This document shows positions 26,216-34,221 of a stretch of DNA of 64,000 nucleotides, in pieces. The notes beneath the pieces were generated by a model. The model saw only the letters and a list, made by a program, of their open reading frames with translations, was not told the DNA's origin and made no database searches. A program made the position numbers and the translations under genes. Source of the stretch: Komagataeibacter intermedius TF2. Its GTDB lineage: Bacteria; Pseudomonadota; Alphaproteobacteria; Acetobacterales; Acetobacteraceae. The stretch spans positions 86,471 to 150,470 of the forward strand of contig NZ_BANF01000027.1 in the NCBI RefSeq assembly GCF_000964425.1, in the 5' to 3' direction. Numbering within the stretch: position 1 is the stretch's first letter; each line of letters begins with the position of its first letter.

Positions 26216-28603
26216 TTAAAAGCCGGCACTGACCGTCGCCATGACCATGAACGGTGTCGAAACATAGTATGTGGGAGCCCCACCCGCTGCGATTGTCGTG
26301 CCTTTCAGGCCGCGCGATGCATTGGCGCTTGTCTGCACACCATACACACCCGACAGGTAATGGTTGTTCGCCGCGTTGATCATGTTGACACGGATTTCGG
26401 GCCGCTTGAGGAAACCGACATTGTTGAACCGGTACCCACCCGTCAGATCGAGCTGCACGTAAGGATCGATGGACGCATCATTCATGAAAGTCGAATACTG
26501 CCGCCCGACCCATTTCACGCCCGCGTTGCCGAAGAAGTGGCCATCGTCATAATCAAGCGCGAAACCAAGCTGGTATTTCGGGGCTTCGACAGCGCTTTTT
26601 CCCTTCGTGCGCAGATAATCCGCACCGACCTGCAGGTTGCTGTCCTGGCGGGCATCCAGATATTCAGCCGAAATATAGGGCCGCAGATGGTGCCAGGGTC
26701 CCGTGCCCATTTCGAAGTCAACGCCACGGGCATGTTCCCCACCGCCATTGATTTCGGACGGGATCTGCTGCGAACCGCGATAGGTTTCCGTGCTGACCAG
26801 ACGGTTGGTAAAGTTGTAGTTGAAGAAGGCGATCCGCGCCATCAGGAGCTTTGAAGTATACCGGTAGCCAATTTCTTCAGTAATGGAGTATTCAGGTTTC
26901 AGGGACGTATTTCCCGCCTTGGTCTCCACGCCATTATAGGTCCCTTCGAACAGGGCATTGGATGACGGAACACGGAAAGCAGTGCTTCCATTGACATAGA
27001 ACTGATGATGACGGTTGAGCTTGAACGTCGCGCCGAACATGGGCAGCGGTTCGGCATTGTTGGTGTTGGCATTATACGGCACGCCCGGCAGGGAGTTGAC
27101 ACCCTGACGCGTCACCATCGCTTCACGGAAACCGGCCATCATCTTCAGGCGGTCATGCAGCAGCGAGACCGTATCGGCAATGTACAGCACATTTGTCGTA
27201 ACATAGGAGTGCTGCGCCATGAGCGAGATCGGATGACCGTTATACGTGTAGTAGTTCGTGGTGCCCCATGGGTCCAGCGGCGCGCCACTGGAGCTTACGC
27301 GCCCGTAATTCGAATACAGATCATCATTTTCGTACTGGAACCAGTAACCAAATGTAAGGGAGTTATGCTTCGTTTTATATTCAAGGTTCGTATTGAAACC
27401 TGACCGGGACGTTTCCTCGATATAGGGCTCATAGACCATCGAACTTCCGCCGATTTTTCCATCGCCATTCAGATCGACAGGCACGCTTGTCAGACCGGAG
27501 TAAACCGCGTTTTCACTTACGGTACCGCCAAAGCCCGTGGTGCCGAACATATAATATGTATAAGGGGTGAAGTTTAATTTCAGATTCCTGGTGATATTGA
27601 TGTTGGTGGGCAGGGACACCAGCAGTGACTCATAGGGGTTATCATGCAGCTTGTAGTATTTTGAATTGGTGCCATTAGCCCAGTTGTTGGTGTAATTGTA
27701 CTGACCGCCCTGATTATACTGGGCCAGGGTCGGATAGTTGTAGTTGGAAATATCAAATTCGCTGAACGAAATCGTCAGCTTGGACCGGCTGCCATGTCCC
27801 CAGTCCTTCAGCAGGCCAAGGTCCATGTGGGTCTTGGAGTCATGACCGTAACCGCGTGTGTGGTTGCCTTCCGACTGCGAGACGGAGATGAACATGCGCA
27901 CGCCGGACCGACCGATCTCACCCGTATCCACACGGACAAAGCCACGCGCCATGTCATACGAACCGCCGGTGGAATCCGCGGTAATATGGAAGTTTTTGGA
28001 TGGATCACGGGTAAACATGGTGACGACACCACCGGACGCATTGACGGTTGGTGTTGAAATATCCGGCGAACCCTGATCCAGCCGCACGCGTTCCAGGTTT
28101 TCTGTATCGGCCCATTCCGCCGGATTGACCTGGCTGTTGTAGGTGCTGGTAACGGGAATGCCTTCGTATACAAACCCCATCTGGGATGAATCGAGGCCAC
28201 GCACCGAAAGACCGCCCCCCCCGAACTGCATGTTGAAGGGATCGCTCGATGCGGCATTGGCGCCGGGTTCATATTTGAGCAGCTGGAATATGGACTGTGT
28301 TGGCGACTGTTTCGCAATGAAATCGTGGCTGACCGTACTGGCCGACTTGAAGCCCGTTTCAGCCGAGATCAGGCCACCCCCCATCTGCCGCCCCGTAACG
28401 CCAGTCGAAGAAATGGCGCCATCGGCGGTAACGGTCATCAGTTCAACTTTCTGAGCTTCCGTCCGGTCTGCCGTTTTTTGTGCCTTATGCTGGCTTGCCC
28501 GGGTCTGCTTTGTCGCAACCGCGCTCTGAGCGCTAGATTGTTGCGAATATGTTGCGGCAACCACGCAGCTCGCCAACAGGAAAATTCGTCTACTAACGCT
28601 CAT
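26216..28603 (-). CDS. TonB-dependent outer-membrane receptor
   Basis: 795 residues. Signal peptide MSVSRRIFLLASCVVAATYS...SAQSA; plug domain from about residue 75 with GGGLSVRGLDSSQMGFVYEGIPV and PTVNASGGVVTMFTRDP; a beta-barrel rich in aromatic strands follows and ends in FMVMATVSAGF with terminal Phe. It imports a substrate at the outer membrane using TonB energy. First gene of a run of nine on this strand (28 bases to the esterase). That context argues for a catabolic substrate rather than a siderophore. Confidence 0.9.
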   Translation of the reverse strand: MSVSRRIFLLASCVVAATYSQQSSAQSAVATKQTRASQHKAQKTADRTEAQKVELMTVTADGAISSTGVTGRQMGGGLISAETGFKSASTVSHDFIAKQSPTQSIFQLLKYEPGANAASSDPFNMQFGGGGLSVRGLDSSQMGFVYEGIPVTSTYNSQVNPAEWADTENLERVRLDQGSPDISTPTVNASGGVVTMFTRDPSKNFHITADSTGGSYDMARGFVRVDTGEIGRSGVRMFISVSQSEGNHTRGYGHDSKTHMDLGLLKDWGHGSRSKLTISFSEFDISNYNYPTLAQYNQGGQYNYTNNWANGTNSKYYKLHDNPYESLLVSLPTNINITRNLKLNFTPYTYYMFGTTGFGGTVSENAVYSGLTSVPVDLNGDGKIGGSSMVYEPYIEETSRSGFNTNLEYKTKHNSLTFGYWFQYENDDLYSNYGRVSSSGAPLDPWGTTNYYTYNGHPISLMAQHSYVTTNVLYIADTVSLLHDRLKMMAGFREAMVTRQGVNSLPGVPYNANTNNAEPLPMFGATFKLNRHHQFYVNGSTAFRVPSSNALFEGTYNGVETKAGNTSLKPEYSITEEIGYRYTSKLLMARIAFFNYNFTNRLVSTETYRGSQQIPSEINGGGEHARGVDFEMGTGPWHHLRPYISAEYLDARQDSNLQVGADYLRTKGKSAVEAPKYQLGFALDYDDGHFFGNAGVKWVGRQYSTFMNDASIDPYVQLDLTGGYRFNNVGFLKRPEIRVNMINAANNHYLSGVYGVQTSANASRGLKGTTIAAGGAPTYYVSTPFMVMATVSAGF

Positions 28604-28732
28604 CTTTTATCTCCGGCCTGCAGAATATTACGACAATCAACCAAGTGCGCCTGACCCCGGCATGTCGTTACGGTCCAGCACCAAAAATGTAGCATCGCAT
28701 GCGGTGATAAGAAACTATTTTTCCTTTCAGGA

Positions 28733-28761
28733 ATTATCTTAGACGTCAGGTGTAGCACCAA
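28733..28761 (-). promoter_or_regulatory. Candidate promoter of the TonB receptor/hydantoinase operon
   Basis: Read on the minus strand: TTGGTG (28756-28761), 17-base spacer, GATAAT (28733-28738), about 130 bases before the receptor ATG. A small dyad GGTG-TAG-CACC (28749-28759) lies over the spacer and -35 and might be an operator. Pattern match only. Confidence 0.4.
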
Positions 28762-28785
28762 ACACACACAAAACTGCACCTTAGG

Positions 28786-28817
28786 GAAAGTATAAGTTGT
28801 GCTAATTCTATACTTTC
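28786..28817 (-). terminator. AT-rich inverted repeat at the end of the ferredoxin reductase gene
   Basis: Perfect nine-base repeat GAAAGTATA (28786-28794) / TATACTTTC (28809-28817), loop 14, overlapping the TAG stop of the reductase gene. Weak as an intrinsic terminator because the stem is AT-rich; it could also be a binding site. Confidence 0.35.
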
Positions 28818-30028
28818 AGGTCCAACTTCCCTTCATGTTCAAAACGTTGCTGCTCCAACTTCTTGCCGGCAGCCATCGCCCTACGGATCTGCATGTGAAT
28901 GGCGGGGTTGTTGACGGTCTCGGCCGCGCACAGATTTTTTTCTGAATCGAAATGAAAGAATGAGCCCTTTCCATTTTCGATATCCCCATGCGTGATGGAC
29001 GAGACGGCATTATCCAGAAAACCGACAGTCTGCAGCTTTGACCCCATCTGGTCAGACCAGAACCATGGCACCGGCCTGTAGGGGGTCGGATTGCCTGCAA
29101 TGGTGGCGGCGACCGTCCTTGCCTGATCATGCGCATTCTGAACGCATTCCAGCCGCACCATGCGATCAACCTGAGCAACGGAAAAGCGCGTACAGTCCCC
29201 GATCGCATAGACGCAGGGGTCATCCGTCCGGCAGAATTCATCCACCATGATGCCATCGGCGCACCGGATACCTGCCTGCAAGGCCAGTTCCTCATTGGGG
29301 ACAATCCCAAGGCCCAGTATGACCACACTGGCTTTCACATCCGGCTGGCCATCCAGCACGACCGCGTCCACCACGCCATCGGATGTTTCAAACCCGACCA
29401 TGGGCGTATTCAGCAAAAGGCGTGATCCCGCCAGCACATGCTGACGCGCCACCCAGTCCGACAGCAGGGGTGAAGCCGACCGGGACAGGAGACGGCCGGA
29501 TGCTTCTATAATAACAACATCACGGCCAAACTGCGTCCTGACTGTCGCCGCCAGTTCCAGGCCAACATACCCGCCACCCACGATTGCGACGGTCCCGTCC
29601 GTCGCCTTCAGGGTACGGACGATCTGACGCGCATCGGCAAGGGTGCGCAGGACATGCACATTGCCAGGCATTTCCCCTTTCCGCCACAGCCGGGGGCGAC
29701 TGCCCGTCGCCAGCACCAGGTTGTCGTATTCCAGCGTCTCGCCATTGGACAGTGTTACGGTGCGCGCTTCACGACAGATGAAGTCCGCGCGCAGCCCGCG
29801 CCTCAGTTCGACCTGTTCATCTGTATAGAAGGCGTGGCTTTTCAGCTCGATATCTTCTTCCGACACCTTTGCGCAGATGAAGGTCTTCGATAGCGGGGGA
29901 CGATGGTACGGCAGGGCATCATCCTCGCCCACAAGGATGATGCGTTCGGCGTAACCTGCGTCCCTCAGGGCCGATGCACACTGCACGCCAGCATGCGAGG
30001 CACCAATGACAAGCGTCCCCTTTCCCAT
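28808..30028 (-). CDS. NAD(P)H-dependent ferredoxin reductase (putidaredoxin/rubredoxin reductase type)
   Basis: 406 residues from ATG 30028, which overlaps the ferredoxin stop by one base; an earlier in-frame start at 30040 is less likely. FAD motif TLVIGASHAGVQCASALR at the N-terminus, LPYHRPPLSK, LATGSRPR, NAD motif VAIVGGGYVGLELAATV, and the second FAD motif VYAIGDCTRF. It passes electrons from NADH to the adjacent [2Fe-2S] ferredoxin. Likely clients are the Rieske oxygenase at 30541 and the P450 at 17140. Confidence 0.93.
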   Translation of the reverse strand: MGKGTLVIGASHAGVQCASALRDAGYAERIILVGEDDALPYHRPPLSKTFICAKVSEEDIELKSHAFYTDEQVELRRGLRADFICREARTVTLSNGETLEYDNLVLATGSRPRLWRKGEMPGNVHVLRTLADARQIVRTLKATDGTVAIVGGGYVGLELAATVRTQFGRDVVIIEASGRLLSRSASPLLSDWVARQHVLAGSRLLLNTPMVGFETSDGVVDAVVLDGQPDVKASVVILGLGIVPNEELALQAGIRCADGIMVDEFCRTDDPCVYAIGDCTRFSVAQVDRMVRLECVQNAHDQARTVAATIAGNPTPYRPVPWFWSDQMGSKLQTVGFLDNAVSSITHGDIENGKGSFFHFDSEKNLCAAETVNNPAIHMQIRRAMAAGKKLEQQRFEHEGKLDLKV

Positions 30029-30351
30029 TAAAACTGGCACTCCGGCACATCAACGCCAAAGGTTTCCACATCATCCGGCACGGTAATCTGGCATGCCAGG
30101 CGACTGTTGGGGCGCCGTTCCGCCGCGACACCGTCAAGCATTTCGGATTCTTCTTCATTCGCAGGGGGGATCAGCCCCACGTATTCCGGTTCGACATAGA
30201 CATGACATGTGGCGCACGCGCACGCCCCACCGCACTCCGCATCAATTCCACGGACGTTTCCCTGCACGGCGACCTGCATGACGGTCTGGCCAGACTTGGC
30301 GGCGACCGATCGGGCGGATCCGTCAGGTAGGTGGAAAATCACTTCGGTCAT
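30028..30351 (-). CDS. [2Fe-2S] ferredoxin, putidaredoxin/adrenodoxin type
   Basis: 107 residues from ATG 30351 (GGGGA eight bases upstream), beginning MTEVIFHLPDGSARSVAAKS. Cluster ligands are in AECGGACACATCHVYV (C-x5-C-x2-C), with the fourth Cys in SRLACQITV. It shuttles electrons from the reductase encoded just downstream to a class I P450 or a three-component Rieske oxygenase; both occur in the window. Divergent from the Rieske gene. Confidence 0.93.
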   Translation of the reverse strand: MTEVIFHLPDGSARSVAAKSGQTVMQVAVQGNVRGIDAECGGACACATCHVYVEPEYVGLIPPANEEESEMLDGVAAERRPNSRLACQITVPDDVETFGVDVPECQF

Positions 30352-30405
30352 GCTTGACATCCCCAATACATGCAATTGAGCGGTACACATGTCGTAACAA
30401 GTTTA

Positions 30406-30425
30406 TTGTCACGAGTGCGAAACAA
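30406..30425. promoter_or_regulatory. Dyad with TTGT..CG....CG..ACAA symmetry
   Basis: Runs from TTGTCACG (30406-30413) to CGAAACAA (30418-30425) in the divergent ferredoxin/Rieske promoter region. It shares half-site letters with the dyad at 30477-30497, although the spacing differs. A candidate operator; the binding protein is unknown. Confidence 0.3.
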
Positions 30426-30476
30426 GCTTGCTCTTCTTCCACAATTAGCGCAAGCATAATGTCCATATACGGAAGT

Positions 30477-30497
30477 CTTGTTCGCTAATCGGACAAG
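30477..30497. promoter_or_regulatory. 21-base imperfect palindrome in front of the Rieske gene
   Basis: Runs from CTTGT (30477) to ACAAG (30497); outer arms CTTGT/ACAAG and inner CG/CG are symmetric. It lies 43 bases before the Rieske ATG in the 189-base divergent region. The IclR encoded in the same operon (33415) is the natural candidate ligand. Confidence 0.4.
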
Positions 30498-30540
30498 ATA
30501 CAGCAAATACATCTGACATCTCGCTGGAGTACCTCGCGAT

Positions 30541-31854
30541 ATGATGAGTTCGGAACAGAACGATTTCATAACAAGAATTTCCGCCGGTACACCGGCCGGC
30601 ACGCTGTTGCGCCGTTACTGGCAACCGGTGGCGCTGTCGGACGAACTTGAAGGAAAACGGCCTATCCGGCCGGCCAGGCTGCTGGGGCAGGATCTGGTTG
30701 TCTTCCGCGATGAAACCGGCAGGCTGGGCGTTCTTGACCGTGACTGTCCACACCGGGGGGCGGACCTGGCATTCGGTCGGCTGGAAGACGGTGGCCTGCG
30801 CTGCCCGTTCCATGGCTGGCTTTTCGATGTGCAGGGCCAGTGCCTTGAAACCCCGGCCGAACCTGCAGGAAGCAGGCTGTGCAGGAAGATCCACCAGCGT
30901 TCGTACCCCGTCGTGGAAAAAAGCGGCATCATCTTCGCCTATCTTGGTGAAGGCGAGCCCCCGGCCTTCCCGGCCCTTGACTGTTTTCAGGCCCCCGACA
31001 GCCATGTCTTCGCGTTCAAGGGACTGATGGAATGCAACTGGCTTCAGGCGCTGGAAGTCGGGATCGACCCGGCGCATGCAAGCTTCCTGCATCGCTTTTT
31101 TGAAGATGACGAACCCGAATCCGCCTATGGCAGGCAGTTCCGAGCGACATCTTCGGACAGTGACATGCCGATGACACGCGTGTTGCGGGAATTCGATGCC
31201 CCCGCAATCGAGGTCGATAAAACCGATTACGGCCTGCAACTGATCGCCACCCGGCCGATGAGCGGTGACAAAACCCATGTCCGCGTCACCAACCTTTTGT
31301 TTCCGCAGGCATTTGTCATTCCGCTTTCAAGCGAAATGACCATCACGCAATGGCATGTACCGATCGATGATACATCATGCTACTGGTACGCCATCTTCAC
31401 CAGCTTCACGACACCCGTGAACAAGACCCATATGCGCAACCAGCGTCTGGAACTGTATACACTGCCGGATTACAGGCCACGTGTCGGACGCCATAACAAT
31501 TACGGCTTCAATGTCGAGGAACAGCTCCACAAGACATATACCGGCATGGGCGAAGACATTAACGTACATGACCAGTGGGCCGTTGAATCCCTCGGACCAA
31601 TCCAGGACAGGACGCGCGAACACCTGGGGCAGAGCGACAAGGGCATTATCGCCTACCGGCGCATTCTGGTTGATGCGATCACCAGGGCCATGAACGGCGA
31701 AACCCCGCTTATGGTCCTGACAGCCGATGAAGCAGCTGCGATCCAGGGCCCCGCCACCATGGACGGGGTCGCCCCCAGCAACAGTATCGACACCTACTGG
31801 CGTCAGGTCGACGCCAACCGACGCAACGGAGCTTCCTGGAAAAAACGCGATTAA
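30541..31854 (+). CDS. Rieske non-haem iron aromatic oxygenase, alpha subunit (O-/N-demethylase or hydroxylase type)
   Basis: 437 residues. Rieske cluster ligands Cys69-x-His71 (DCPHRGAD) and Cys88-x2-His91 (CPFHGW). The catalytic domain has NWLQALEVGIDPAHASFLH, giving the DxxH...H part of the 2-His-1-carboxylate iron site. Sequence style is that of phthalate dioxygenase/LigXa-like single-subunit oxygenases, which use a separate ferredoxin and reductase, as encoded divergently here. It probably demethylates or hydroxylates an aromatic or heterocyclic ring. First gene of a plus-strand operon; 14 bases to the ligase gene. Confidence 0.9.
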   Translation: MMSSEQNDFITRISAGTPAGTLLRRYWQPVALSDELEGKRPIRPARLLGQDLVVFRDETGRLGVLDRDCPHRGADLAFGRLEDGGLRCPFHGWLFDVQGQCLETPAEPAGSRLCRKIHQRSYPVVEKSGIIFAYLGEGEPPAFPALDCFQAPDSHVFAFKGLMECNWLQALEVGIDPAHASFLHRFFEDDEPESAYGRQFRATSSDSDMPMTRVLREFDAPAIEVDKTDYGLQLIATRPMSGDKTHVRVTNLLFPQAFVIPLSSEMTITQWHVPIDDTSCYWYAIFTSFTTPVNKTHMRNQRLELYTLPDYRPRVGRHNNYGFNVEEQLHKTYTGMGEDINVHDQWAVESLGPIQDRTREHLGQSDKGIIAYRRILVDAITRAMNGETPLMVLTADEAAAIQGPATMDGVAPSNSIDTYWRQVDANRRNGASWKKRD

Positions 31855-31868
31855 AAAGTAGCGAGACA

Positions 31869-33305
31869 ATGTCCTTCATAGAAAAATACGATCTGTGGTC
31901 ACTGGAGCAGCAGCAGGCGGCCAGGGAAGTCCAGAACCGGATCAGGGCTGGGGACCTGTCGGTGGTCAGGTTTTCTTTTCCTGACCAGCACGGGGTCCTG
32001 CGCGGCAAGACACTGGTTGCAGGCGGGGTGGAGGGCGCTTTTAAAAACGGCCTGACAATCGCGTCATCGCTGTTAATGAAAGATACGGCGCACCGCACGG
32101 TCATTTCCGTCTTCACGCCCCAGAATGTTCCGGGGCTGAAGGAAATGCGCGGGTCGGCCGACATGGTCATGGTGCCTGACCCCACGACGTTCCGGGTGCT
32201 GCCCTGGGCGCCGCATTCAGGCTGGGTGCTCTGTGACCTGTATTTCAGGGATGGCCGGCCCGTTCCGATCGCCACGCGCCACCTGTGCCACAATGCCATG
32301 AAGTCGCTGGCCGATCAGGGATATGATTTCATGTCGGGGCTGGAGGTCGAATTCCACCTTACGCGCATGGTCGATCCCCGGCTTGCGCTGTCGGATGCAG
32401 GCCAGCCGGGGGAACCGTCCTCGGTGGAACTGACCCATCGCGGGTACAACTACTTAACGGAACTGAATTACGATACGCTGGACCCGATTCTTGAAGTCCT
32501 GCGGGAAAATGTTCAGGGCCTTGGGCTCGACCTTGCCTCGCTGGAGGTGGAATTCGGGCCCAGCCAGGTGGAAATGGTCTTCAATGTCGGGCGGGGCAGC
32601 CAGCCTGCCGATGACATGGTCCTGTTCCGTGCCGCCGCAAAGCAGGTCTGCCAGCGTCATGGCTATCATGCCAGCTTCATGTGCCGACCCCGCCTGCCCT
32701 CGGTCATGTCAAGCGGGTGGCACCTGCATCAGTCGCTGTGCGATCGCCAGACCCACCGGAATGTTTTCGAACCATCCGGCCCGGCGGACGCCATGTCGGA
32801 CATAGGGCTGCACTGGATGGGCGGCCTGCTGAAGAATGCTGCCGCGGCGGCTGTATTCTCCACCCCGACCATAAATGGGTACAAACGCTACCGTCCCTTC
32901 TCACTTGCGCCGGACCGGGCGGCATGGGGCATTGACAACAGGGGGGTCATGGTACGGGCGCTATGCGCGCCGGGCGACAGGGCGTCGCGCGTGGAAAACC
33001 GTGTGGGCGAACCCGCAGCCAACCCCTACCTGTACCTTGCATCGCAGGTCGTGGCAGGCATGGACGGGCTGGCCAGAAAGATCGACCCTGGTCCCCCGAC
33101 CGAAACCCCTTATGACAACCAGAGCCCCCTTCTTCCCCAGACCCTGGCCGAAGCGGTGGACGCGCTGCAGACCAACGAAACATTCCGCGCAGCCTTCGGG
33201 GGGCTGTTCATAGATTATATAACGCAGATAAAACGATCAGAAATCAGGCGGTATGAACTGGAGGTCAGCGAATGGGAACAGCGGGAATATTTCGACCTGT
33301 TCTGA
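31869..33305 (+). CDS. Glutamine-synthetase-like gamma-glutamyl ligase (PuuA/aniline-glutamylation type)
   Basis: 478 residues. GS fold with metal ligands in GLEVEFHL and LEVEFGPSQVEMVF, the ATP/ammonia-site region SSGWHLHQSL, and ENRVGEPAANPYLYLASQ near the C-terminus. GS-like proteins of this group glutamylate amines (putrescine, isopropylamine, aniline). It is directly downstream of the Rieske oxygenase, as in aniline-type pathways where an amine is glutamylated before or after oxygenation. Distinct from the GmaS homologue at 37936. Substrate unknown. Confidence 0.85.
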   Translation: MSFIEKYDLWSLEQQQAAREVQNRIRAGDLSVVRFSFPDQHGVLRGKTLVAGGVEGAFKNGLTIASSLLMKDTAHRTVISVFTPQNVPGLKEMRGSADMVMVPDPTTFRVLPWAPHSGWVLCDLYFRDGRPVPIATRHLCHNAMKSLADQGYDFMSGLEVEFHLTRMVDPRLALSDAGQPGEPSSVELTHRGYNYLTELNYDTLDPILEVLRENVQGLGLDLASLEVEFGPSQVEMVFNVGRGSQPADDMVLFRAAAKQVCQRHGYHASFMCRPRLPSVMSSGWHLHQSLCDRQTHRNVFEPSGPADAMSDIGLHWMGGLLKNAAAAAVFSTPTINGYKRYRPFSLAPDRAAWGIDNRGVMVRALCAPGDRASRVENRVGEPAANPYLYLASQVVAGMDGLARKIDPGPPTETPYDNQSPLLPQTLAEAVDALQTNETFRAAFGGLFIDYITQIKRSEIRRYELEVSEWEQREYFDLF

Positions 33306-33414
33306 CCCCTGCCACATTACGGACAGGCCACCCCTGTCATGGCCGGGATGTGCCGGTCCGTATGACATGACATATCCATGGCCAACCTGACATAAACATG
33401 GGAACCATCAGAAC

Positions 33415-34221
33415 ATGAGCCGGCTTCAGAACAGCAGCGCCGATGCACGGAGTACAAACCCGGCTGGCAGGGATTTTTCGGAAGCACTGGCGCGTGGCCT
33501 TGCCGTTCTCGGGACTTTCTCATCCGACAGCCGGGCCATGACGCTAAGTGAAATCGCACGGAAGCTGGACCTTCCCCGCGCGACCGTGCGCCGCGCGCTT
33601 CTGACCCTTGTACATCTGGGCTATCTTGCCGAAGAAGGACGGCTGTTCAGGATCCAGCCCAAGATTCTGGAACTGGCCAGCAGTTATCTTGATACCAACC
33701 CCATATCGTCCATTCTCCAGCCATTGTGCGAACGACTGGCCACCGAACTGGACGCCAACTGTTCCGTCGCGGTCATGGACCAGACCGAAGCCCTGATGAT
33801 CGCCTATGCTTCCCCCGGGAAATCTCCGACGTACCAGATCCGGGAAAACATCGGCATGCGGCTGCCCGCATATTGCAGCGCTGTCGGGCGTATCCTGATT
33901 TCCGCCCTCCCGCCCGAGGAACGTGACGCATTCCTCCAGAACCTGTCACCCGTACCTCTGACGCCATTTACGGTGACGGACAAACAGCGGTTAAGTGACA
34001 TCTTCGCCCATACTGCCGAGACAGGTTTCTGTATTGTCGAACAGGAAGTCGAGATCGGGTACTGTTCGATTGCCGTTCCACTGATCCGGCGTGATGGGGT
34101 GCAGGTCGCCGCCCTGAACATGGGGACCCGCGTCGAGAAGATCAGTTCCCCCGAGAAAAAAGAGAGCATTATTCCGGTTCTGCATCAGGCATGTTCGGAA
34201 ATAAGGAACCAGTTACTATGA
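33415..34221 (+). CDS. IclR/PcaR-type transcriptional regulator
   Basis: 268 residues. Winged helix MTLSEIARKLDLPRATVRRALLTLVHLGYL (about residues 43-72), GRLFRIQPKILELASSYL, then the IclR effector domain ending in GYCSIAVPLIRRDGVQVAALN. Similar to the IclR at 8080, so the two catabolic regions may have related control. Its stop overlaps the following lipase-like gene (ATGA), so it is part of this operon and probably regulates it. A 109-base gap separates it from the ligase gene. Confidence 0.9.
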   Translation: MSRLQNSSADARSTNPAGRDFSEALARGLAVLGTFSSDSRAMTLSEIARKLDLPRATVRRALLTLVHLGYLAEEGRLFRIQPKILELASSYLDTNPISSILQPLCERLATELDANCSVAVMDQTEALMIAYASPGKSPTYQIRENIGMRLPAYCSAVGRILISALPPEERDAFLQNLSPVPLTPFTVTDKQRLSDIFAHTAETGFCIVEQEVEIGYCSIAVPLIRRDGVQVAALNMGTRVEKISSPEKKESIIPVLHQACSEIRNQLL

